NCBI GenBank assembly: GCA_965116345.1
Contig: OZ220680.1
Location: 2,480,001-2,544,000, forward strand
Length of the DNA stretch: 64,000 bases
Direction of reading: 5' to 3'
Source of the DNA: VXYL01 sp965116345
GTDB taxonomy: Bacteria > Pseudomonadota > Gammaproteobacteria > Pseudomonadales > Azotimanducaceae
The notes below the pieces were generated by a model that was given only the letters and a program-made list of their open reading frames with translations, did no database searches and was not told where the DNA came from. Positions 27,021 through 35,732 of this stretch are shown here, in pieces. Numbering within the stretch: the stretch's first letter is position 1; each line of letters begins with the position of its first letter. The translations under genes and the position numbers were made by a program.

Positions 27021-27851
27021 TCACGCCGAGGCTTCGCTCGACCGCCGCCGTAGCCACTCCACCGTGAACAGCACCAGCACCGCGAAGACGATCAGCAGGG
27101 TCGCGACGGCCAGGATCGTCGGGCTGATCTGCTCGCGGATGCCGGACCACATCTGGCGCGGAATGGTGCGCTGGTCCAAGCCGCCCATGAGCAGCACCAC
27201 GACCACCTCGTCGAACGATGCGGCGAAGGCGAACAGGCCGCCGGAGAACACCCCGGGGGCGATCAGCGGCAACTGCACGCGGCGGAACCTCGTCAAGGCG
27301 CCCGCGCCGAGACTCGCCGCGGCGCGCATCAACGTCTGGTCGAAACCGGCGAGGGTGGCGGTCACCGTGATCACCACGAACGGTGCGCCAAGCGCCGCGT
27401 GGGCGAGGATCAGGCCAATGTGAGTCTGTGCCAGACCGAGGTTCGAGTAGAAGAAGAACACGCCCACGGCGACGATGATGACCGGCGTGATCATCGGCGA
27501 GATGAGGATGCCCATCGCGACCCGCCGTCCGGGCATGGCGGGATTGGCGAGCCCCAGGGCCGCGACAGTACCCAGGGTGGTGGCGAGCAGCGTCGCCGCG
27601 ATGCCGATGACCATGCTGTTGATGAGCGCCCGGCCCCACTGCTCGTCCTCGACGATGCTCCGGTACCAGCGCAGCGACCAGGCATCGGCATCGAGGCGGA
27701 GCATGCCCTCGGTGAAGGTGAAGTAGGGCTCGGCGTTGAAACTCAACGGCACGATCACGAGGATCGGCGCGACGAGGAAGACGAACGCGAAGGCACAGAA
27801 GCCGACGTAGGCGTAGCGCCCCAGGCGTCGTCCGGCGAAGGCCGTGGTCAT
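27021..27851 (-). CDS. ABC importer permease, PotC-like
   Basis: Inner-membrane permease (276 aa) of a polyamine/opine-type importer. Six hydrophobic helices start with YVGFCAFAFVFLVAPILVIVPLSF; the EAA loop is MRAAASLGAGALTRFRRVQLPLIAPG. The ATG at 27851 overlaps the PotB-like stop by 4 nt. It is the last transporter gene; the orphan antitoxin gene starts 84 nt downstream of its stop. Confidence 0.92.
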   Translation of the reverse strand: MTTAFAGRRLGRYAYVGFCAFAFVFLVAPILVIVPLSFNAEPYFTFTEGMLRLDADAWSLRWYRSIVEDEQWGRALINSMVIGIAATLLATTLGTVAALGLANPAMPGRRVAMGILISPMITPVIIVAVGVFFFYSNLGLAQTHIGLILAHAALGAPFVVITVTATLAGFDQTLMRAAASLGAGALTRFRRVQLPLIAPGVFSGGLFAFAASFDEVVVVLLMGGLDQRTIPRQMWSGIREQISPTILAVATLLIVFAVLVLFTVEWLRRRSSEASA

Positions 27852-29059
27852 CCGAGGCGCATCCGGTCGATGCCGACGACGCGGTCGTAGAGCACGTACA
27901 GGCCGATCACGGCGAGCAGCAGGACGGCCGCCAGCGCCGCCGCCAAGCCCCAGTTCAGGGACGTCTGCATGTGGTAGGCGATCATGTTGGAGATCAACTG
28001 CCCGCTCTGCCCGCCCACCAGCGCCGGCGTGATGTAGTAGCCGATGGCGAGGATGAACACGAGCAGCGAACCGGCACCCACGCCCGGCAGGGTCTGAGGC
28101 CAGTAGACCCGGCGGAACGCCTGCATGGGGGTCGCGCCCAGAGAGGCCGCGGCGTCCATGTGGCGCGCGGGGATCGAACGCATCACCGAGTACAGCGGCA
28201 GCACCATGAAAGGCAGCAGCACGTGGGTCATGGCGACGAACGTGCCGGTCATGTTGTAGATCATGGCGATGCGGTTGTCGTCGGCAACGATGCCGAGCGC
28301 TACCAACAGGTCGTTGACCACGCCCTGGTTCTGCAACAGCACGATCCAGGCGGTGGTGCGCACCAACAGGGATGTCCAGAACGGCACCAGCACGAGCACC
28401 AGCAGCGTCGTCGACCAGCGGGGACCGGCGTGCACGATGGCGTGGGCGATGGGATAGCCGATCACCAGGCACAGGGCGGTGACGCCGAGGCTCACCCACA
28501 GCGTCCGCAGGTACAGCGGCACGTAGATGCGTCGTGTCTCGGGCATCGCGCCGATGCTGCCGTCGGGACGGGTCTCGAGGTCCACGGCGTTCAGGAAGTG
28601 GCGCGCCGTGAACGCCTGGCCGGCTTCGCGTATGGCGAGCCAGGTGGCGTTCTCGCCCCAGTCCTCGTCGATGGCGAGGAGGGCGTCGCGCCAGCTTCCA
28701 TCCCCGGGCGGTTCGGTGCCGACATCGCGTCCCAAGCGCCTCGGGGTCTTGACGATGACGCTCCGAAGGCCGCTCTGGATGCGGTTGATGCGCGTCGCCG
28801 CCCGTCCCACCGTCCGTTCGTCGCGGGCGCGCAGAAGTTCCGCCGCCAGCGTCGCGTAGGCGGCCTCCGACGGCGTTCCACTGCCGTCCCAAGTCCCGAG
28901 AACCGCCATGGTCTCGGGCAGGATGTCGGCCACCTCGGCGTCGTACACGCTGCGCGTCAGCAGATTACCCAGCGGCGCGATGAACGTGACCGCGATGAAC
29001 GCGATCAACGGCAGCGTCAGGCAGGCTGCGCGCAGCTTCGGGGACGGCGACTCGTTCAT
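27848..29059 (-). CDS. ABC importer permease, PotB-like, with periplasmic insertion
   Basis: Inner-membrane permease (403 aa), longer than the usual 280-300 aa. After the first helix (ACLTLPLIAFIAVTFIAPLGNLL) comes a periplasmic insertion of about 130 residues (ILPETMAVLGTWDG to ETRRIYVPLY) before helix 2. The rest is standard, with EAA loop MDAAASLGATPMQAFRRVYWPQTLPG. The insertion recurs in a subset of polyamine-type permeases; its function is unknown. It follows the binding-protein gene by 36 nt. Confidence 0.92.
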   Translation of the reverse strand: MNESPSPKLRAACLTLPLIAFIAVTFIAPLGNLLTRSVYDAEVADILPETMAVLGTWDGSGTPSEAAYATLAAELLRARDERTVGRAATRINRIQSGLRSVIVKTPRRLGRDVGTEPPGDGSWRDALLAIDEDWGENATWLAIREAGQAFTARHFLNAVDLETRPDGSIGAMPETRRIYVPLYLRTLWVSLGVTALCLVIGYPIAHAIVHAGPRWSTTLLVLVLVPFWTSLLVRTTAWIVLLQNQGVVNDLLVALGIVADDNRIAMIYNMTGTFVAMTHVLLPFMVLPLYSVMRSIPARHMDAAASLGATPMQAFRRVYWPQTLPGVGAGSLLVFILAIGYYITPALVGGQSGQLISNMIAYHMQTSLNWGLAAALAAVLLLAVIGLYVLYDRVVGIDRMRLG

Positions 29060-29095
29060 TCCCGGATCACGGCGTCGGTGTGACCCCGCGTTCCG

Positions 29096-30190
29096 TCAAC
29101 GTGCGAGCCAGGCGGCGAAGCGCTCGTTCATGTCGTCCCGGTTGTCGCTCCACCATTGCCAGTCGTTCTGCAGGGCGCGCTTGGCGTTCTCGGGCGTGTT
29201 GGGCATGTGCGGTCCCATCTCGACCCCCGTCTCGGCGTGGGTGGTGATTAGCGCTTCGGCTGATCGGCGGGTGGGGCTGTACGAGATATACCGCGCGACG
29301 CCGGCCATCGACGAAGGCCGCGCGGCGAATTCGATGAAGCGTTGCGCGGCGGCGGCGTTGGGCGCACCTTCGAGAATCGCGAGGAAGCCGGTGCCCAGCA
29401 CCTGGCCGTCCCAGACGATGACGAAGGGCTGCTTCTCCAGTACCTGGGCGTTGAAGATGCGACCGTTGTAGGCCGTGGACATGACGACTTCGCCGTCGGC
29501 GAGCATCTGCGGCGGTTGCGCGCCGGCTTCCCACCAGACGACGTCGTCCTTGATGGTGTCGAGCTTGGCGAAAGCGCGCTCGATGCCCGCCTCCGTGGCG
29601 AGCAGCGCATAGACCTCTTCCGCCGGCACGCCGTCGCCCATCAGGGCGAATTCGAGATTCACCACCGGCGAACGGCGCATGCCGCGTCGACCCGGAAAAC
29701 GCTCGAGGTCGAAAAAGTCCTGCATGGTGGTCGGCTTCTCGCCGGACATGTTCTCGGCGTTGTAGGCGTACACCGTGGAGTAGTAGAGCGTGTTGGCGCC
29801 GCACTCGGTGATCGCGCCCCGATAGTAGTCGTCTTGCGGCGACGAACCGTCGGCGGCGGGCGGCAGCGTGGCGGGATCGAAGATCTTGAACAGGCCCTCG
29901 TCGCAGCCCCGCACGCCGTCGGCGAGTTCGACATCGACGACGTCCCAATGCACCGCACCGGCGTCCACCTGGGCGCGCACTTCGGCGAGGCCGCCGTTGT
30001 AGTCCTCGAGTTTGATCTCGATGCCGGTCTCGGCGGTGAACGCCTTGTGATAACCCTCGACGCAGGCCCTGGCGTACGACCCGCCCCAGGACACCACGGT
30101 CAGGGATTCGGCGGCGCTGGCTAAAGCGCCAACCGCGGACAGCATCGCAACGGCGATCGCGTTTGGAAGGCAACGGTAGGTGGAACTCAT
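29096..30190 (-). CDS. ABC importer periplasmic binding protein, PotD/opine-like
   Basis: Extracellular solute-binding protein (364 aa). The signal peptide (IAVAMLSAVGALASA) is followed by AESLTVVSWGGSYARACVEGYHKAFTAETGIEIKLEDYNGG, the standard opening of polyamine-type binding proteins, and by VVDVELAD and LYYSTVYAYN. Ligand residues seen in PotD are not clearly conserved, so substrate could be polyamine, opine or another amine. The ATG overlaps the ATPase stop by 4 nt. Confidence 0.92.
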   Translation of the reverse strand: MSSTYRCLPNAIAVAMLSAVGALASAAESLTVVSWGGSYARACVEGYHKAFTAETGIEIKLEDYNGGLAEVRAQVDAGAVHWDVVDVELADGVRGCDEGLFKIFDPATLPPAADGSSPQDDYYRGAITECGANTLYYSTVYAYNAENMSGEKPTTMQDFFDLERFPGRRGMRRSPVVNLEFALMGDGVPAEEVYALLATEAGIERAFAKLDTIKDDVVWWEAGAQPPQMLADGEVVMSTAYNGRIFNAQVLEKQPFVIVWDGQVLGTGFLAILEGAPNAAAAQRFIEFAARPSSMAGVARYISYSPTRRSAEALITTHAETGVEMGPHMPNTPENAKRALQNDWQWWSDNRDDMNERFAAWLAR

Positions 30191-31293
30191 GATTCGGTGT
30201 TTCCTTGGATTACCGTGGGATCGGGAGGAAGTGCTCGACCGTCCAGCGTTGCCCAGCCGATTCGTACGTCGTCGCCGGGCAGCACGGTGCCGTGGCCGAC
30301 GATGTTGGGGATCTTCGCGACGAAGTCGTCGTTGGCGCCCACCTGCAGCCGCACCCGCAGGTGGTCACCGATGAAGACCACGTCAAGCGCCTTGGCGGTC
30401 AGCTCGTTGGCGTACTGTCCCGGGTCCGGTTGGACACCCACCCGTTCCGGGCGAATGGCCAGGATCACGTCGTCGCCAACCGAACTGCCCTGTACGTCGA
30501 ATGCGCGCACGACACCGCTGCCGGTATCGACGTGGCAGATGTCCCCGTCGGATTGGGTCACCGAGGCTGGCAGGAGGTTGTTCTCACCGATGAACTGCGC
30601 CACGAAAGCGCGTTCGGGCTCTTCGTAGAGCGTCTCGGGCGTGGCGATCTGTTCGATCCTGCCGCCCCGGAAGACCGCCACGCGGTCGGACATCACCATG
30701 GCTTCCTGTTGGTCGTGGGTGACGTAGATGACGGTGACGCCGAGTTCGTGGTGGATGCGGCGTATCTCGAACTGCATCTCCTCGCGCAACCGCCGGTCCA
30801 GCGCGCCCAGGGGTTCGTCCATCAGCACCAGTTCCGGCTCGAACACCAGCGCCCGGGCGATCGCCACGCGTTGCTGCTGGCCGCCGGAGAGCTGGGCAGG
30901 CCGGCGGTCCTCGAAACCTTCCAACTGCACCAGGCGCAGCGCGCGCCGCACCCGCTCGACGCGCTCCGTCGCGGGCAGTCGGCGGACCTCCAACGGGAAC
31001 GCGAGGTTGCCGCCCACGGTCATGTGGGGGAACAGCGCGTAGTTCTGGAACACCACGCCGATGTCGCGCTTGTCGGGCGGCAGGTCGTGGACCGATTTGC
31101 CGTTCACCAGGATTTCTCCCGCCGAGGGCTGCTCGAACCCGGCGAGCATCATCAGGCAGGTGGTCTTGCCGGACCCGGACGGGCCGAGGAGCGTCAGGAA
31201 CTCGCCCTGGTTGACCCCGAGGTTCAGGTCCTCGACGACCAGGGTCCGACCGTCGTAGCTTTTCTGGACGTGGCGATACTCGGCGTGCGGCAT
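30187..31293 (-). CDS. ABC importer ATPase, PotA-like
   Basis: Cytoplasmic ATPase of the polyamine-type importer (368 aa). Walker A GPSGSGKTT, signature LSGGQQQRVAIARAL, Walker B LVLMDEPLGALD and switch VTHDQQEA are intact, with a C-terminal TOBE domain (LAIRPERVGVQPD). ATG 31293 is preferred to upstream starts because GGAG lies 6 nt before it. It heads the transporter operon, 20 nt after the LOG-family gene. Confidence 0.95.
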   Translation of the reverse strand: MPHAEYRHVQKSYDGRTLVVEDLNLGVNQGEFLTLLGPSGSGKTTCLMMLAGFEQPSAGEILVNGKSVHDLPPDKRDIGVVFQNYALFPHMTVGGNLAFPLEVRRLPATERVERVRRALRLVQLEGFEDRRPAQLSGGQQQRVAIARALVFEPELVLMDEPLGALDRRLREEMQFEIRRIHHELGVTVIYVTHDQQEAMVMSDRVAVFRGGRIEQIATPETLYEEPERAFVAQFIGENNLLPASVTQSDGDICHVDTGSGVVRAFDVQGSSVGDDVILAIRPERVGVQPDPGQYANELTAKALDVVFIGDHLRVRLQVGANDDFVAKIPNIVGHGTVLPGDDVRIGWATLDGRALPPDPTVIQGNTES

Positions 31294-31313
31294 GGCGGAC
31301 TCCATCCGCTGCC

Positions 31314-31874
31314 TCAGCACCACTTACCGAGGCGCACGGGACGGTGTTTTACCAGGGCGTCGATCAGCCGACCCGCCTCGTCTTCGACGATGAGCGCGTC
31401 GACATGCTCGCGCCGTACGAATCCCTCGTTCCGGACGTGGCGCAGATAGTGTAGAAGCGTGTCGAAATAACCGGCGACATTCAACAGGCCGACGGGCTTG
31501 TCGAATATGCCGAGTTGGTTCCAGGTAACCGCCTCGAACAGCTCCTCCATGGTGCCGAATCCCCCGGGCAGCGCGATGTACGCATCGGACAGGGCGGCGA
31601 AGCGCGCCTTGCGCTGATGGATCGTCTCCACCTGCTCGAGGTGGACCCCCTTGTGCCCGACCAGGTCCGCGAGGTCCGGGGTGATCACGCCGGTCACCTC
31701 GCCGCCGGCCGTGCACGCCGCGTCCGCGACGGCACCCATGAGTCCCACACCACCGCCGCCGAAAACGACGCCGATGCCCCGCTCCGCCAGGCACCGGCCG
31801 AGCGCTTGGGCACCGAGCACGTACGCCGGATCCCGGCCTTCGCTGGAGCCGCACATGACGCAGATACGCTTCAC
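31314..31874 (-). CDS. LOG-family nucleotide 5'-monophosphate phosphoribohydrolase
   Basis: Rossmann-fold protein of the LOG/TIGR00730 family (about 186 aa). The diagnostic PGGFGTMEELFE motif and the N-terminal KRICVMCGSSEG strand-loop are present, plus RKARFAALSDAYIALPGG. Family members release free bases from nucleoside monophosphates (cytokinin activation in plants). GTG 31874 puts the first strand at the N-terminus as usual; ATG 31937 would add 21 residues that look unrelated. It is the first gene of the minus-strand transporter operon and overlaps nothing on the other strand from this start. Confidence 0.85.
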   Translation of the reverse strand: MKRICVMCGSSEGRDPAYVLGAQALGRCLAERGIGVVFGGGGVGLMGAVADAACTAGGEVTGVITPDLADLVGHKGVHLEQVETIHQRKARFAALSDAYIALPGGFGTMEELFEAVTWNQLGIFDKPVGLLNVAGYFDTLLHYLRHVRNEGFVRREHVDALIVEDEAGRLIDALVKHRPVRLGKWC

Positions 31875-32008
31875 ACCTTGACCCGGGCGACGTGGATCGT
31901 CGAGATGGTACTGGAACTCGGTGGACGCGGTACGCATATCAGGCGAAGCCGGTGACGGCCTGCAAGCCAGCCACGACGGCCGTGTTACCAGACCATTGGG
32001 CGCTTGCT

Positions 32009-33640
32009 ATGGTGTTCCGTCTCGCTTGGAACTCGAGGTCGCTAGTGCAAAGCCTGTTCGACGGCACCGATGCCTTGATCGCCGAAGCGGCTGGCGTGAG
32101 CCACCGCGCGGATTTGAGGGCTCCCGGACGGCGCGTCGGGGAGCTTTCCGTCGAGACCGCATCTTGCTTGGTGGCGGCGATCTACGACCGTATGTTGGCG
32201 AACTTCCCGGGTGGGGTCCGCTCAACGTCCGATCAGCTCTGGCGGTTGCGGTGCGCGACCGCGATTGACGATGGGAACCGCAGCCGGGAGACGATGTTGG
32301 AGAAAGCGGTCGCCAATCTGGCGGCGCGCGAGGCCATGCCCGGCTGGTTCAATCAGTGTTCCGTGGCGTCTGGAATAGCTGGCCTTTCCGATGCCCGCCG
32401 CGCAGTCGATCTCGTACACGTCGAGGGCGAAACGGCACGGCTCATTGAACTGAAGTGGGGCAGCGACAACCCGACGTGCGCGTTGTTCCAGGTTCTCGAA
32501 TACGGCCTTGCCTTCGTATTCGCCCGGACGGAACTCGACCTCGCGGGTCGATTGTTGATGCGCGAATCCGTGCGCCACGTCCGGCTCGAGGTCGTGGGTC
32601 CACGCGCGTTCTACGCATTTCGGCACGACCCTGTCTTGTACGACCGGATGAACGAGGCACTCTCCAAGTTCGTGGCCGATCGAACCGATGGGACGTTGTC
32701 GATGTCACTGCGCGCGGTGGCGTTCCCCGAGCGGTTTGACCGTGTGCCTTTTGCGGATGGGGCGAGCATGAAGGAAAAGTGCGCCGGTCAGGTATTGAGC
32801 CACGAAGCGAAACTGGTTCGCGACGCATTTGCCGGTTTGACGCCCGCTGACGAAATCGGGCGCACGCCGAGATTCCTGCCTGGGGTCCCGGACGGGGAGA
32901 TCGAGGAAATCCTCAACGCCGCCCCAGGAAAGGAGATCGCCACCGGGAAGTTCGACCATCCCGAGTCCTCGGCTGCCCTTGCGGTGAACGCTCTCGGTTT
33001 CTTTCTCCATCGCCCGGCCGATCTGCCGGGGCTGCCGGGATGCGAGAACAACGGCTGGCCCGCCAAGGCGTTGTCGGTCGAGGCCACGGTCAGGTTTCCC
33101 TGGGCTGGGGGCCGTCATCCGGTGCTCGATTGCCTTTTGACGACGGCGACCGCCCTCGTCGGCATTGAATCGAAGCGCTACGAGCCGTTCCGCGAGCGCC
33201 GATCCCGAGCGGAGTTCAGTGACGCCTATTGGCGAGACGTTTGGGGTGGGCGGATGGGGGGATACGAACGCCTCCGTGACGCCCTTCGCCGGAACGACCG
33301 GTTGTATTCGCATCTCGATGCGGTGCAACTGATCAAACATGCGTTCGCCTTGCGAACAGCGGTGCACGACGACGGCCCGCATCGGGAGTTGAAGCCGATC
33401 CTCTTCTATCTTTTCGCGGAGCCTAGTGCGTGGTCGAGAACCGGGGCACCCGTCGACGCCGCCGCCAAGGCCGCGCACCGACGCGAGATCAATCATTTCG
33501 CCGGTTGCGTGGCGGATGCCGAGGTGGCCTTCGTGGCGTGTTCCTACGATGAGCTGTTGGAATCCTGGCGACGCGCGCCGGATGACGATATCCGCACCCA
33601 CGCCAAGCGCGTCGCGGAACGATTCCACCCCTTGGTTTAG
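32009..33640 (+). CDS. Unrecognised protein with two candidate PD-(D/E)XK nuclease sites
   Basis: 543-aa protein from ATG 32009. Two separated segments fit PD-(D/E)XK cores. The first is AVDLVHVEGETARLIELKWG, with Asp134, Glu147 and Lys149. The second is HPVLDCLLTTATALVGIESKRYEPFRERR, with Asp374, Glu387 and Lys389. Each has the hydrophobic strand expected before E-x-K. The second half, including GIESKRYEPFR and the later KPILFYLFAEP strand, resembles stand-alone restriction-like proteins. It sits just upstream of a DNA methyltransferase on the same strand, at the edge of the defence island, which makes a restriction or effector role plausible. No direct evidence for activity; upstream in-frame starts (31892) overlap the LOG gene and look non-coding. 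Confidence 0.7.
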   Translation: MVFRLAWNSRSLVQSLFDGTDALIAEAAGVSHRADLRAPGRRVGELSVETASCLVAAIYDRMLANFPGGVRSTSDQLWRLRCATAIDDGNRSRETMLEKAVANLAAREAMPGWFNQCSVASGIAGLSDARRAVDLVHVEGETARLIELKWGSDNPTCALFQVLEYGLAFVFARTELDLAGRLLMRESVRHVRLEVVGPRAFYAFRHDPVLYDRMNEALSKFVADRTDGTLSMSLRAVAFPERFDRVPFADGASMKEKCAGQVLSHEAKLVRDAFAGLTPADEIGRTPRFLPGVPDGEIEEILNAAPGKEIATGKFDHPESSAALAVNALGFFLHRPADLPGLPGCENNGWPAKALSVEATVRFPWAGGRHPVLDCLLTTATALVGIESKRYEPFRERRSRAEFSDAYWRDVWGGRMGGYERLRDALRRNDRLYSHLDAVQLIKHAFALRTAVHDDGPHRELKPILFYLFAEPSAWSRTGAPVDAAAKAAHRREINHFAGCVADAEVAFVACSYDELLESWRRAPDDDIRTHAKRVAERFHPLV

Positions 33641-33920
33641 CCGACGACGGGGGGCCGCTTTCGAGCAACGGCCTCGCGTCCAAGGGCCCGTTGAGAACGA
33701 TGTTCTGTCCTTGTCGTTCACCCACGCGGAATGACGTCGTTGCCGTCCCGGTGGCTGTCCACGCTGCGAAACCCACGGCAGTTGAGCGTCGGTATTATCG
33801 CTGCGTCGGCGGAGCACCACTTCCGGTACACTGTTCCGGCTTCCGATTGCGGATCATGCGCGACCGGGTCGCTGCATCCACTATGTCCGTCATCGCCGTC
33901 GCCTTACGGGCTCGCGAAAC
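33641..33920. other. Intergenic gap before the methyltransferase
   Basis: About 280 bp without a convincing gene. Short open frames here lack ribosome-binding sites and family motifs. No clear promoter or hairpin terminator was found; the methyltransferase promoter presumably lies here. Confidence 0.5.
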
Positions 33921-35732
33921 GTGCGGTCGGAAGAGGATTTGACGCGAGGTCATGACCGAGATCAAGTTGGACGGCGGTTCGTGAGGAGAGTGGTCCCCAT
34001 CGTCGATCTTTTCTCGGGCCCGGGTGGGCTCGCGGAAGGATTCGCCGCGTTTCGGAGTCCGAAAGGTCGGCGTCGATTCAGCGTCGCGCTCTCCGTCGAG
34101 AAGGATCGCGACGCCCATCGCACTTTGGTCTTGCGCGCGTTCCTGCGGAAGTTTGGGAGGCAACTCCCTCGCGAGTACTACGACTACCTGAACGGCGCGG
34201 TCGACGGAGAGCCTGACTGGGCATCCTTGTATCCACGGGAGTGGACTTCGGCCTGTGACGAGACCAGGTGCCTAGAGTTGGGCACGCCGGAGTCTAGTGC
34301 ATTCGTGCGGGAGCGGATCAAGGCGTTGCGGTGTGACCACGGCGGTCGGACGGTACTTCTGGGCGGTCCCCCGTGTCAGTCGTACTCGGTGATTGGCAGA
34401 GCGCGCAACGCGAGCAACCGGAACTACGACCCTGACAAGGACGACCGGCTGGTGCTGTACGAACAGTACGCGCAGGTGCTTCACCACCTGCGCCCGGCAG
34501 TCGCGGTCATGGAAAACGTGAAGGGCCTGCTATCGGCCCGGAAGCGCGGTAAAGCGATCTTCCCGGAAGTCTTGCGCAGCCTAGTGCACGCTGGGCGCAA
34601 GAACGGCTATCGGCTGTACGCGCTCGCTTCACGGTCGGGAGCAAACTCTTGGGACGAGGGGCTGACGCCGTCCGACTTCCTCGTACATGCGGAGGAGCAC
34701 GGCGTGCCGCAATCTCGCCATCGGCTGTTTGTTGTCTGCATCCGACGCGACCTGGCGGCGACCTTGCCGGAGGATTGCCTGCCGCGACTGACACGGGATA
34801 GCCGAGTGGTCGCGCTAAGCGGCGTCATTGGGTCGATGCCTAAACTGCGGAGTCGCCTCAGCCAGAACGACAGTGCCCATGGTTGGCAGGAAGCGATACG
34901 AGCGGCGTGTGAACTCGTCACAGCGAACCTGCCGTCGATGACACAGGCAGAAGAAAACCGCTTTCGTAGCGGCATTGCTTGTGCCCGGACCATGGCGAGC
35001 CGGCCAGCCCTCCCTTGGCGAGACGCTTGGGGCAAGATTGGCCTGCCGAGGAAGTGTCCGCCGGAACTCCGTGAGTGGCTTCAGGACAGACGGCTGGAGA
35101 GGTTGCCGAACAACGAGACACGAGGGCACATGGCCGAAGACCTCGCCCGATACCTTTTCGCCTCGGCGTTTGCCCACGCGGTTCGGCGTACCCCGAAGAG
35201 CTATGACTTCCCCGTGGCGCTCGCGCCGAATCATGCCAACTGGAATACGGGGCAGTTCGTTGACCGCTTCAGAGTACAAGTCCCTGATGAACCTAGCACG
35301 ACTGTCACTAGCCACATCGCCAAGGATGGCCACTACTTCATTCATCCTGATCCGGGTCAGTGCAGGAGTCTTACGGTGAGGGAAGCCGCTCGTCTTCAGA
35401 CCTTTCCCGACAACTACTTGTTTCGTGGCACACGTTCACAACAATACACGCAAGTCGGCAACGCCGTACCGCCGTACCTCGCGTATCAGATCGCCCAGAC
35501 CCTATGGAAGGTCGTGGATCATCATGACCGCCTCGCAGCACGGCCGTCCCGTGGTCGCTCGTCGCAGTCAGGCCGGACAAGGACCCTCGGTGAAGGACAA
35601 CTGCTACTGGCCAACAGGGGTGAAGGTAAGCCTGAGGTCAAGGCCGGCGACAGCCTCTGGACTACAGAACCCGAAGCGCCGGATCGGGGCAGTCTCAAGC
35701 GTCACGCTGAGGGAAGTTCGACTCCGACTTGA
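33921..35732 (+). CDS. DNA (cytosine-5-)-methyltransferase
   Basis: Methylates cytosine in DNA (603 aa from GTG 33921; GTG 33981 is an alternative). Motifs in order: I VDLFSGPGGLAEGF (about 28-41), IV GGPPCQSYS with catalytic Cys152, VI MENVKG, VIII QSRHRLFVV, then a long target-recognition region, IX VREAARLQTFPDNY, X QVGNAVPPYLA. All key residues are present, so it should be active. After motif X there is a polar tail of about 80 residues that most relatives lack. The 3' end overlaps the convergent AIPR gene by 31 nt. It is most likely the modification part of the composite system encoded on the other strand. Confidence 0.95.
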   Translation: MRSEEDLTRGHDRDQVGRRFVRRVVPIVDLFSGPGGLAEGFAAFRSPKGRRRFSVALSVEKDRDAHRTLVLRAFLRKFGRQLPREYYDYLNGAVDGEPDWASLYPREWTSACDETRCLELGTPESSAFVRERIKALRCDHGGRTVLLGGPPCQSYSVIGRARNASNRNYDPDKDDRLVLYEQYAQVLHHLRPAVAVMENVKGLLSARKRGKAIFPEVLRSLVHAGRKNGYRLYALASRSGANSWDEGLTPSDFLVHAEEHGVPQSRHRLFVVCIRRDLAATLPEDCLPRLTRDSRVVALSGVIGSMPKLRSRLSQNDSAHGWQEAIRAACELVTANLPSMTQAEENRFRSGIACARTMASRPALPWRDAWGKIGLPRKCPPELREWLQDRRLERLPNNETRGHMAEDLARYLFASAFAHAVRRTPKSYDFPVALAPNHANWNTGQFVDRFRVQVPDEPSTTVTSHIAKDGHYFIHPDPGQCRSLTVREAARLQTFPDNYLFRGTRSQQYTQVGNAVPPYLAYQIAQTLWKVVDHHDRLAARPSRGRSSQSGRTRTLGEGQLLLANRGEGKPEVKAGDSLWTTEPEAPDRGSLKRHAEGSSTPT

